A stretch of DNA of 6,876 nucleotides from Thermococcus sp. (lineage in GTDB: Archaea; Methanobacteriota_B; Thermococci; Thermococcales; Thermococcaceae). Under the pieces are notes generated by a model. The model made no database searches and was not told where the DNA came from. It worked only from the letters and a program-made list of their open reading frames with translations. Below are positions 1-5,999 of this stretch, in pieces (positions within the stretch are counted from its first letter, which is position 1; the number at the start of each line of letters is the position of its first letter). The stretch is taken from the NCBI GenBank assembly GCA_027001105.1, contig JALTMZ010000058.1, forward strand, positions 1 to 6,876, given 5' to 3'. The translations under genes were made by a program, and so were the position numbers.

Positions 1-891
1 GTAATAAATGCTGCTGGTCTCTATGCTGATGAAATATCAAAGATGGCTGGAATTGATTACTTCGAAATTCACCCGAGAAAAGGTGAATACTGGATTTTTG
101 ATGAAGGAATTCCAGGTCCAAATCATGTTCTCTTTCCAACACCGACTCCAATAAGTAAAGGTGTTGTTGTTACAACTGAAATTTCTGGTCATCTAATGAT
201 TGGGCCAAACGCTCAAGATCTGCCTAAGGACTACAAAGACGACACCGGCACAACGAGAGAAGGTCTTGAAGAGGTTTGGCAAAAAGCTCAGGAAATCTGG
301 CCGAATTTACCTCCGAGATGGAAAGTCATCAGGACTTTTGCTGGGTTAAGACCCGAACCAACGGGAGGGGACTTTATAATCAGGGCTGAGGAAGAGGTTC
401 AAGGCTTCATAAATGTTGCCGGAATCAGGTCGCCTGGCTTAACCTCAGCCCCAGCAATCGGATATGAAGTTAGGGATATCATTGAAAAAGATTTGGGAAT
501 CAACCTTAAGGAGAAGGAGAAGTGGAACCCGTATCGCAAAGAAATCACTCACTTCTTCATGCTTCAGCCTAATCAAATCAATGAACTCGTAAAGAAGAAC
601 CCCGCCTATGGCAGAATTGTCTGCCGCTGTAACAAAGTTAGTGAAGGCGATGTTTTAGAGGCAATTGAGAGGATGAAGTTCATTGGAGTTAAAACGCCAA
701 GTGTTGATTCGGTTAAGTTCAGAACAAAAGCCACAACAGGAACTTGTCAAGGCTCATTCTGTAAGGTGGTGATAATCAATTTGCTGAGTAGAGAATACGG
801 TATTCCTCCGTGGAAAGTTACCCTCAAGGGCGAAGGTAGTGAGATTGGTATTGGGGATGTTAAAGTCCTCCTTAGAGGTGAGGCCCAATGA
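1..891 (+). CDS. glpA: GlpA-like FAD-dependent glycerol-3-phosphate dehydrogenase with C-terminal [2Fe-2S] domain (5'-truncated by window)
   Basis: The reading frame is open from base 1 (VINAAGLYADEISK precedes the first Met at 43), so this is the C-terminal 296 residues of a longer protein. The N-terminal FAD-binding Rossmann motif lies outside the window. The visible part starts in the middle of a DAO-type flavoprotein domain. It includes a typical C-terminal FAD-contact segment (NVAGIRSPGLTSAPAIG, fragment residues about 138-154). After it comes a BFD-like [2Fe-2S] domain with four cysteines spaced C-x-C-x38-C-x4-C (fragment residues 208, 210, 249, 254), as at the C-terminus of bacterial GlpA. 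By family knowledge GlpA oxidises glycerol 3-phosphate to dihydroxyacetone phosphate. The next two genes fit an electron-transfer complex of this kind. The stop overlaps the next start as ATGA, so translation is probably coupled. A different DAO-family substrate is possible but less likely, given the Fe-S tail and neighbours. Confidence 0.88.
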   Translation, partial: VINAAGLYADEISKMAGIDYFEIHPRKGEYWIFDEGIPGPNHVLFPTPTPISKGVVVTTEISGHLMIGPNAQDLPKDYKDDTGTTREGLEEVWQKAQEIWPNLPPRWKVIRTFAGLRPEPTGGDFIIRAEEEVQGFINVAGIRSPGLTSAPAIGYEVRDIIEKDLGINLKEKEKWNPYRKEITHFFMLQPNQINELVKKNPAYGRIVCRCNKVSEGDVLEAIERMKFIGVKTPSVDSVKFRTKATTGTCQGSFCKVVIINLLSREYGIPPWKVTLKGEGSEIGIGDVKVLLRGEAQ

Positions 892-2141
892 ATTCAACTA
901 TGCTCCAGTACGATGTTGTCGTTATTGGCGGTGGTCCAGCGGGTTTAGCGGCGGCTGTTAAAGCTAAAGAATACGGATTAAATGTCCTTCTCCTTGATGA
1001 GAACGATTACCTTGGCGGAATTTTGCCGCAGTGCATTCATCCAGGCTTTGGAATTCACTATTTCAGGGAAGAGCTCACTGGACCGGAGTTTTCCCACAGA
1101 TTCGTGCAGAGAATTAAAGAGCTTAAGATTGACTACTTTGTGAAGGCAAGGGTTCTTGAGATTAAGAACTATTCAGACTTGGAAAAGATTGTGGTGTTCA
1201 CTTCGCCTGAGGGTGCTTTTGAGGTGTGGACTAAAGCAATTATCTACGCTACTGGAGCAAGAGAACGGCATGCATTTGAGATCGGCATTGTTGGTGATAG
1301 GGTCGCTGGAATCTACACAGCTGGAGAAGCTCAGACGCTTATGGACATTTACGGTGTAATGCCAGGAAAAGAGGTTGTGATAGTGGGCTCTGGAGATGTT
1401 GGCTTGATAATGGCTCGCCGCTTTGCACTTGAGGGGGCAAAAGTCAAAGCAGTGATTGAGCTGATGCCCTATCCTGGGGGTTTGGCGAGAAATGTGATGA
1501 TTTTGAGGGATTTCAACATTCCCCTATACCTGAGTCATAAGGTTGTTGAGGTCAGGGGAAAGAAGAGGGTTGAGAAGGTTAAAATCGTGAAGGTTGATGA
1601 AAACCTAAGAGAAATTCCAGGAACTGAGTTCTGGATTGAATGTGATACAGTGATAATCTCGGCTGGATTGATTCCTCAGGTGAAGCTCTTAACGGACATA
1701 GGTGTTGAAATAGACCCAGCGACTGGAGGGCCTGTGGTCAATGATCTCTTAGAGACCACAGTTCCAGGAATATTCGTTGCGGGAAATTCTCTGCTCATAA
1801 ATGACCTGGTGGATTATGTCGCTGAACAAGGTGAATTGGCTGCTTATGGAGCAAAGCTATTCATTGAAAACAATGGGATTCCAGCTGAAAAGTGGATAAA
1901 GGTTGAAAAAGGCAACAACATTCGCTTAGCCGTTCCTCATTACTTAAGCGGCAAGAGAGATGTTTACATCTATGCAAGAGTCAGAAAGCCGATGGAAAAT
2001 GTTGTACTTAACCTTCCAGAGATTGACAAGAAGATAAGGCTGCCTATTGTAAGGCCCGCAGAGATGCTCAGAATTAGGCTTAGGAGAGAGGAGATAGCAA
2101 AAGCTAAGGATAAGATCACAATGGAGGTGGTTCAGCAATGA
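888..2141 (+). CDS. FAD/NAD(P)-dependent pyridine nucleotide oxidoreductase, partner of the G3P dehydrogenase
   Basis: This 417-residue two-dinucleotide-domain flavoprotein has the FAD motif GGGPAG at residues 14-19 and an ATGA(R) motif at 121-124. A second Rossmann motif, GSGDVG at 167-172, would bind NAD(P)H, and GIFVAGN at 294-300 matches the second FAD-contact motif with Asn where Asp is usual. There is no CxxC redox pair, so it is not a thioredoxin- or disulfide-reductase type. The only cysteines noted are isolated (for example C49 and C252). By family it should exchange electrons between a pyridine nucleotide or another carrier and the GlpA flavin/Fe-S centres. The ATG at 888 overlaps the upstream stop and has GAGGTGA at 875-881, six bases before it, which supports this start over Met5. 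Thermococcal homologues are often labelled NADH oxidase or sarcosine oxidase alpha. The operon argues for a role in glycerol-3-phosphate oxidation, but the actual electron acceptor cannot be read from sequence. Confidence 0.88.
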   Translation: MNSTMLQYDVVVIGGGPAGLAAAVKAKEYGLNVLLLDENDYLGGILPQCIHPGFGIHYFREELTGPEFSHRFVQRIKELKIDYFVKARVLEIKNYSDLEKIVVFTSPEGAFEVWTKAIIYATGARERHAFEIGIVGDRVAGIYTAGEAQTLMDIYGVMPGKEVVIVGSGDVGLIMARRFALEGAKVKAVIELMPYPGGLARNVMILRDFNIPLYLSHKVVEVRGKKRVEKVKIVKVDENLREIPGTEFWIECDTVIISAGLIPQVKLLTDIGVEIDPATGGPVVNDLLETTVPGIFVAGNSLLINDLVDYVAEQGELAAYGAKLFIENNGIPAEKWIKVEKGNNIRLAVPHYLSGKRDVYIYARVRKPMENVVLNLPEIDKKIRLPIVRPAEMLRIRLRREEIAKAKDKITMEVVQQ

Positions 2142-2503
2142 CCGTCTATAAGTTTACATGCATCATCTGCCCGCTTAGCTGCGACATTGAAGTGAAAGTA
2201 GAGAATGGAGAGATTAAGGAAATCAAAGGCTACACATGTCCGAGAGGAAAGGAATGGGCTATTGAGGAGATTACAAATCCTAAACGTGTTGTCATGAGCG
2301 TAATTAAAGTCAAGAACGGCAATATGCCAACGGTTTCTGTCAAAACCACCAAGCCAATTCCGAAAACAAAGATTCCAGAACTCATGAAGCTTTTGGCAGA
2401 AATTGAAGTTGAAGCACCGATAAAAGTTGGACAGATACTCCTTGAGAATCCTCTCGGCTTGGATACAAAGATAGTTGCGACAAGGGAGGTTGAGAGGGCT
2501 TAG
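2138..2503 (+). CDS. DUF1667 (COG3862-type) small protein with four-cysteine cluster motif
   Basis: This 121-residue protein carries cysteines 8, 11, 15 and 34 as C-x2-C-x3-C-x18-C near its N-terminus, with GYTCPRGKEWA around the fourth. The pattern and its context resemble the N-terminal [4Fe-4S] site of molybdopterin oxidoreductases, but no molybdopterin domain follows. Members of the DUF1667 family are known to sit directly behind GlpA-like and pyridine-nucleotide oxidoreductase genes in archaea and anaerobic bacteria. A role as a small Fe-S electron-transfer subunit of that complex is therefore a reasonable inference; Zn binding is the alternative. Residues 45-121 are a compact basic/hydrophobic segment with no further cysteines. 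The ATG overlaps the preceding stop (ATGA at 2138-2141) and has GGAGGTGG about seven bases upstream. The gene ends in TAG at 2501-2503 inside a terminator-like hairpin. It is probably cytoplasmic, as no signal peptide is seen. Confidence 0.87.
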   Translation: MTVYKFTCIICPLSCDIEVKVENGEIKEIKGYTCPRGKEWAIEEITNPKRVVMSVIKVKNGNMPTVSVKTTKPIPKTKIPELMKLLAEIEVEAPIKVGQILLENPLGLDTKIVATREVERA

Positions 2504-2514
2504 CCCTCCTTTTT
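2494..2514 (+). terminator. Hairpin plus T-run ending the glycerol-3-phosphate oxidation operon
   Basis: GAGGGC (2494-2499), loop TTA, and GCCCTC (2503-2508) form a perfect six-pair GC-rich stem followed by C and five Ts. The TAG stop codon of the DUF1667 gene falls in the loop and the first base of the 3' arm. Archaeal polymerase mainly responds to the T-run and the hairpin may not be essential. On the opposite strand no T-run follows the hairpin, so it would act only on the plus-strand operon. Confidence 0.6.
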
Positions 2515-2568
2515 ACTCCAGTGATGTTTATTTTAGTCTCAACAAAATGGACAAAAGCACCTGTGTCT

Positions 2569-3399
2569 TTACTTCTTTATCCTTTTAAGCTCTTCGGCCC
2601 ATTTTGGAGGGTTATATTCGTAGGAGAATTTTATCGTATAGTCTCCTGTTGCATCTATGGTTTCATTGGAATATAAGTATGTTATCTTTGCATTGCTTTT
2701 CATTTTCAGCAGCAGTGGCTTTCCGTCCTTGTCTACTAAGAGGACGCCAGCTATGCTTTCCCTCACGAGCTTCCTCATCACGTTCATGTATTCCCGAACT
2801 TCACTTGCATTGCCGGGATATGACTGCAATATGCTTGGTGTTGAAATGTACTGCCTGTACAAAACAAATTTAATCTCATATCCGTCCCCTTTTTTTGTTA
2901 TCTCTGTGATGTTCGCCTTTGAGAGCAAATCCTTAACATTGAGGATTTCATCTCTGCTTTCGATGAATTTATTGAGCACTTGATCTCTGGGTAGATCGGG
3001 ATAATACTGTTCATATGCCCTGTAGATGTCATTGATGGTAAATGTCCATGTTCCGCTGGTCTTCTTTCCGTTTTCATTGGTTTCCAACTTTACATAGTTT
3101 TTTGATCCGTCGAAATATTGCAGCATTTTTGTTCTTTGAAATTGACCATTGGAATATGTTGCATTTATTTCTAACAGCTCAAAGAACTGCTTTTCTTGTC
3201 TGTTTATTCCTGAATATATATAAACCACCCTTGTCAGCGATGGGTACCTCATTATCATCCTTTTCTCATATGTGTAGGTATCAATACTGTCAATTGTCTG
3301 TAAAATTTTTTCTTTGGTTGGTGGCTTTGAACCTTGGTGGCATCCTGAAAAGCCCATGATCAAAATGACTGCAACAAGCAGCCCAAGTACTTTCTTCAT
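2569..3399 (-). CDS. Secreted lipoprotein, third gene of the tandem paralogous trio (function unknown)
   Basis: A 276-residue protein with a lysine n-region (MKK), a hydrophobic stretch at residues 4-18 and a lipobox GFSGC whose Cys20 would be lipid-modified, placing it on the outer face of the cell membrane. A linker with PPTKE leads into a mixed alpha/beta domain. A QYFDGS segment at 94-99 is shared with the neighbouring paralogue, as is an N-I-T segment at 163-165 followed by a Tyr-rich beta segment. The C-terminus has YEYNPPKWAEE, the family's Pro-x-Trp tail. Four N-glycosylation sequons (NAT, NIT, NAS, NET) fit an extracellular location. The start overlaps the upstream stop as ATGA (3396-3399). 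Several long amphipathic strands recall LolA/LppX-like lipid-binding lipoproteins, but that is only a fold guess. No enzymatic motif was found. Confidence 0.85.
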   Translation of the reverse strand: MKKVLGLLVAVILIMGFSGCHQGSKPPTKEKILQTIDSIDTYTYEKRMIMRYPSLTRVVYIYSGINRQEKQFFELLEINATYSNGQFQRTKMLQYFDGSKNYVKLETNENGKKTSGTWTFTINDIYRAYEQYYPDLPRDQVLNKFIESRDEILNVKDLLSKANITEITKKGDGYEIKFVLYRQYISTPSILQSYPGNASEVREYMNVMRKLVRESIAGVLLVDKDGKPLLLKMKSNAKITYLYSNETIDATGDYTIKFSYEYNPPKWAEELKRIKK

Positions 3400-4199
3400 T
3401 TTTTCTCAACCTCATAAACCCATTCCGGAAGCTGGTATTTATAGGTGACGGTTACGTTGTATTCAACATAGCCTTCAACAGTTATATTTGTGACTAAATA
3501 TGTTTCAATAGTATGCTTCTTGATCTCAAATTTTACAGGTAGAGATTCGTTATTAACCCACACAATGCCCGTTATGTTTTCTGTAACGTTTCTTCTCAGC
3601 GTATTTATGTAATCTCGTATTGCTTCTGAATTTTCTACATTTGTGTTCAGAAAGGTTGGAGCTTTTTCATAATGTCTGACAAGCTTGAATGTAATTTTAT
3701 AGAACGTTCCATCGTTTTCGACTGATGTAATAGTTGCGTTTTCCAACATCTTTCTCAAATGAGCAAGTGCATCTCTTGTTTTTATTGTCTTTTTAATGAA
3801 CTCCTCTTTGTTTATGTTTTTGGAGTACTTGCTCATGTTTTTGTAAATTTCCTCAATTGGAGTTTTTCCTGTTCTGGTGGTATTTCTTTTTGAATCTTCA
3901 ACTTTGAAATAAACATATGAACCATCAAAATACTGCCACAGCTTAAAGGTGTGATTTTTATTTGTCACTTGGGTGGACTCAAAAAATTGAAGTGCTTTTC
4001 TATCTATTCCAACAACACCGTAGATATTGTAAGTTTTATTCTCAGTACTTCTTATTTCGCTAAACTCGTAGGTGTAAGCATTGACACTGTCGAGTGCTTC
4101 AAGAATCGAACTCTTTGATGGCTGTTGAGCCTGTTGGATGCATCCAGAAACTTTAACGGCGAGCAGTATTATGAAGACAAGACTTAACATTTTCTTCAT
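3396..4199 (-). CDS. Secreted lipoprotein, second gene of the trio, sequon-rich (function unknown)
   Basis: The ATG at 4199 is preferred over the upstream ATG at 4223. It gives a 267-residue protein starting MKKMLSL with a standard signal peptide and lipobox KVSGC (Cys20). It also overlaps the preceding gene by ATGA (4196-4199), exactly like the next junction. The longer form would add a charged octapeptide (MGQEGNKK) before the signal peptide. AGGAGG lies upstream at a somewhat long spacing of about 11 bases. The body matches the downstream paralogue in SILEALDSVNAYTYE, QYFDGS, NATIT plus a beta segment, and the tail YKYQLPEWVYE. Ten N-x-S/T sequons (NKT, NHT, NTT, NMS, NAT, NVT, NIT, NES, NIT, NVT) are present, more than twice the number in either paralogue, suggesting a heavily glycosylated surface protein. 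Its function is not recognised. Confidence 0.83.
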   Translation of the reverse strand: MKKMLSLVFIILLAVKVSGCIQQAQQPSKSSILEALDSVNAYTYEFSEIRSTENKTYNIYGVVGIDRKALQFFESTQVTNKNHTFKLWQYFDGSYVYFKVEDSKRNTTRTGKTPIEEIYKNMSKYSKNINKEEFIKKTIKTRDALAHLRKMLENATITSVENDGTFYKITFKLVRHYEKAPTFLNTNVENSEAIRDYINTLRRNVTENITGIVWVNNESLPVKFEIKKHTIETYLVTNITVEGYVEYNVTVTYKYQLPEWVYEVEKK

Positions 4200-4966
4200 T
4201 TTTTTGTTGCCCTCCTGACCCATTCTGGCCTTTTATACTCGTAGAAAAAGCTGACTCTAAGGTCATATTTTCTAATTGTTGAGTGGTCTTCGTTTGCCTG
4301 TGCTATTCTCATGGCACTGATTTCCGCTTCTATGGGGAGGTTGTTCTTAATCAGAATTCGTCCGCTCCCTTTATTTGTTATGTAGAGTATATTCCCAAAA
4401 TTGCTGTATCTCTTTTGGATTTTAAAGGTGAACTCAATAAGATATCCCTTATTTGTTTTCTCAATTTTTGTTATGTTGCTGTTTTCTAAGAGCTCTTTTA
4501 TAAAATAAAGAGGATTTTTTATTGGATCACTTCCTTTGAGGATTTTCCATTTGAGGTCCTCCGGACTTGTTATGTTGGTGTTCTCTTTAATGGAGTCAAA
4601 GTATTCTTGGAGAGTTTCAGTCACTTGAGAATCCTCGACAACCCTATCGCCAGCCTTCAGGATGTATGAGTAGTACAGTAAGTCCCCTAAAATAGTCTCA
4701 TTTATGTATCTAACGGCTTTTTCTTCGTGTATCTCAATCTCCCAATAAGCTTCCTCTCTGCTGTAATAAAAGCCTCCGCGAATGTAGCTTGTGAAATTGT
4801 TTATCATCTTACTCCCGCTATCTTTAAGCTCGCCCTGAAATTCATATTTATCAACATCTCCAATTGCCTTAACAACGCTCTCCTTAGTTGGAGGCCCTGT
4901 TGATATACAACCAAAAGCAAGTACCAACAAGCTCACTAAGATAAGAACAGCAAGACCTTTTTTCAT
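4196..4966 (-). CDS. Secreted lipoprotein, first gene of the trio (function unknown)
   Basis: The ATG at 4966 yields 256 residues with MKK, a hydrophobic core at 4-18 and lipobox LAFGC (Cys20). GGTGA at 4975-4971 lies four bases upstream. The frame extends to a TTG at 5020, but that would put 18 polar and aromatic residues ahead of the signal peptide, so it is rejected. After the Cys comes a GPPTKES linker matching PPTKE in the third gene. A domain with a short acidic N-terminal helix and beta strands follows, then a LLENSNITKIEK segment aligned with the NIT region of the other two, and the tail YEYKRPEWVRR. Four sequons are present. It is the most divergent of the three: the QYFDGS segment is absent. 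It lies 63 bp after the 71-residue gene, and a candidate promoter in that gap suggests it begins the lipoprotein transcription unit, though read-through is possible. Confidence 0.83.
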   Translation of the reverse strand: MKKGLAVLILVSLLVLAFGCISTGPPTKESVVKAIGDVDKYEFQGELKDSGSKMINNFTSYIRGGFYYSREEAYWEIEIHEEKAVRYINETILGDLLYYSYILKAGDRVVEDSQVTETLQEYFDSIKENTNITSPEDLKWKILKGSDPIKNPLYFIKELLENSNITKIEKTNKGYLIEFTFKIQKRYSNFGNILYITNKGSGRILIKNNLPIEAEISAMRIAQANEDHSTIRKYDLRVSFFYEYKRPEWVRRATKK

Positions 4967-4999
4967 ATTCTCACCAAAATAGATTAAACTGTAGAGTTT

Positions 5000-5013
5000 G
5001 ATAAAGTTTTTGC
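5000..5013 (-). promoter_or_regulatory. Candidate BRE/TATA promoter for the lipoprotein trio
   Basis: Read on the minus strand, GCAAAAACTTTATC forms an A-rich BRE-like block followed by a CTTTAT TATA-like box. A start of transcription about 26 bases downstream would fall near 4978. That leaves a leader of about 12 bases that just contains the GGTGA ribosome binding site of the first lipoprotein gene, which is a typical thermococcal layout. The match to a consensus is moderate and was judged by eye. Confidence 0.35.
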
Positions 5014-5029
5014 TGGACAAAAGTAAAAG

Positions 5030-5245
5030 TTAAAGGATCTCAAACTTCTGAAGGAATATCCTAAGGTCTGTCTTAAAAGGCTCCTGAGCCCTGGAGATCT
5101 CTTTTTCCACAAGTTTTCTGAATCCTTCTTCATCGGAAATCTTGTCTTTTAGTTTGTTAACAGTTTCCTTCAGCCTATCATAGTATTCCACATAGGGTCT
5201 TGCTTCAAACAGTGCTTTTTCAATTTTCTTTTCAAGTCCCTCCAT
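5030..5245 (-). CDS. Small helical charged protein overlapping the PrsW-type protease gene (hypothetical)
   Basis: With ATG at 5245 this is a 71-residue protein, rich in Lys/Glu, with no cysteine, no signal peptide and no membrane segment. Nearly the whole chain looks helical. There is an amphipathic N-terminal helix (residues 1-35), a short break near SDEEG (38-41) and a second helix to the end; weak coiled-coil character is plausible. A TTG at 5263 would add six residues, but GGGAGG at 5259-5254, eight bases before the ATG, would then be coding, so the ATG is preferred. The gene overlaps the end of the protease gene by 14 bp, implying translational coupling and perhaps a cytoplasmic partner or regulator of the protease. 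I do not recognise a family. Confidence 0.72.
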   Translation of the reverse strand: MEGLEKKIEKALFEARPYVEYYDRLKETVNKLKDKISDEEGFRKLVEKEISRAQEPFKTDLRIFLQKFEIL

Positions 5246-5954
5246 ATCTCCTTCCTCCCACAAACCAGTACCACCACTGTTTTTCTAAGTCCTCTTTCTG
5301 TCCAAGCATTATAAAGTATCTAATTAACGCCAAGTTCAGGAAGAGCAACATTATGACAAGTATGTAATATGATGGAACTGCTATTGCAAGGAATGCATAG
5401 TAATCCCAGATGAAATGCAACAAAATTGCCAGTGCAAAATAGTTGGTTACGCTGTGAATTTTGCCCTCTGCTTTAAGCCCGTATCCGACGCCAACTATAG
5501 CACTCCATGTTGCGTGAGCGATTGGCGTTAAGAATGCTCTTGTTATAGTAGTTCCAACCCCATAACCAAGACCGTATAATAAGTTCTCGGTAGCTGCAAA
5601 GCCTAATCCCGCAGCAACACCGTAAACAACACCGTCCATTATCCCATCCATCTGACCTGCTTTGTAGGGCCATCTGATTGCAAGAGCTTTTGCCGGTTCT
5701 TCTACAATGCCAGCGGTTAAAGCCAGATAGAATGCTGTCGCGGGGAAGATAGTGTAGCCAAAATTTACCTTTCCTGGAGTCAAAATACTCTCAATTATGA
5801 AGGCGACTATAACTGAAAGCGTGCCTCCGAGTATGAATGTCCCTATCACATATCTCTTTGGTTCCGGTTCGAATTTATCTTCATGATAGAAGTACCATAA
5901 CAACGCCAGTGCCGGTGCATAGGCGAAAAAGATTATTGTACTCAGCACATCCAT
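5232..5954 (-). CDS. PrsW-type (glutamic) intramembrane protease
   Basis: This 240-residue polytopic membrane protein shows the PrsW family signatures. EEPAK at 85-89 is the EExxK motif, FAATE at 119-123 is FxxxE, and HFIWD at 180-184 is HxxxD; a further His is at 147 (IAHATW). Roughly seven membrane segments are visible at about 3-23, 35-57, 65-84, 104-128, 137-158, 170-187 and 190-213. A short Trp/Tyr/Arg-containing tail (KQWWYW) follows. In Bacillus subtilis, PrsW performs site-1 cleavage of the anti-sigma factor RsiW. Archaea have no sigma factors, so the substrate here must differ and is unknown. Other members of the wider family are CAAX-type proteases, but the motif set favours PrsW. 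ATG at 5954 has GGTGAT at 5963-5958 as ribosome binding site. The gene follows the phosphoesterase by 33 bp and overlaps the next small gene. Confidence 0.87.
   Translation of the reverse strand: MDVLSTIIFFAYAPALALLWYFYHEDKFEPEPKRYVIGTFILGGTLSVIVAFIIESILTPGKVNFGYTIFPATAFYLALTAGIVEEPAKALAIRWPYKAGQMDGIMDGVVYGVAAGLGFAATENLLYGLGYGVGTTITRAFLTPIAHATWSAIVGVGYGLKAEGKIHSVTNYFALAILLHFIWDYYAFLAIAVPSYYILVIMLLFLNLALIRYFIMLGQKEDLEKQWWYWFVGGRRYGGT
5254..5259 (-). promoter_or_regulatory. Ribosome binding site deciding the start of the 71-residue gene
   Basis: GGGAGG on the minus strand is eight bases before the ATG at 5245 and lies inside the coding sequence of the upstream protease. A second GGAG (5251-5248) is only two bases from the ATG and is too close to be the working site. 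Confidence 0.55.
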
Positions 5955-5984
5955 GCTATCACCGAATTGACTTCTGCTTTTAAG

Positions 5985-5999
5985 CTCTTAAATTTTCCT
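5985..5999 (-). promoter_or_regulatory. Weak candidate promoter for the PrsW-type protease gene
   Basis: On the minus strand, AGGAAAATTTAAGAG resembles a BRE (GGAAAA) followed by a TTTAAG TATA-like box, overlapping the last codons of the phosphoesterase gene. Predicted initiation about 26 bases downstream falls near 5963, at the ribosome binding site itself. An alternative box (CTTAAAAG) lies slightly closer to the gene. Both may be chance in AT-rich DNA, and co-transcription from the phosphoesterase gene is equally likely. Confidence 0.22.

Noticed and set aside
1156..1359. Alternative-frame open frame inside the flavoprotein gene
   Set aside because: It is Arg/Leu/Trp-rich with no ribosome binding site and lies wholly within a well-supported gene.
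2504..2568. A second terminator for the converging minus-strand lipoprotein genes
   Set aside because: Only short T-runs (four Ts) and no convincing hairpin are visible on the minus strand between the two stop codons.
2604..3359. Long plus-strand open frames opposite the third lipoprotein gene
   Set aside because: They are antisense shadows: Ser/Cys/Phe-rich sequence with no ribosome binding site, opposite a gene with a clear signal peptide and paralogues.
4200..4223. Upstream ATG (MGQEGNKK extension) for the middle lipoprotein
   Set aside because: It would place eight polar residues before a normal MKK signal peptide. The ATG at 4199 gives the same ATGA overlap and Cys20 position as its neighbour.
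4967..5020. TTG-started 18-residue extension of the first lipoprotein
   Set aside because: The extension has no ribosome binding site, would overlap the candidate promoter, and would disrupt the signal peptide. GGTGA lies directly before the ATG at 4966.
5957..5973. TATCAC near the protease start as half of a TrmBL1-type TATCACN5GTGATA operator
   Set aside because: The second half-site is absent (TGACTT where GTGATA is expected), and the bases are explained by the ribosome binding site GGTGAT on the minus strand.
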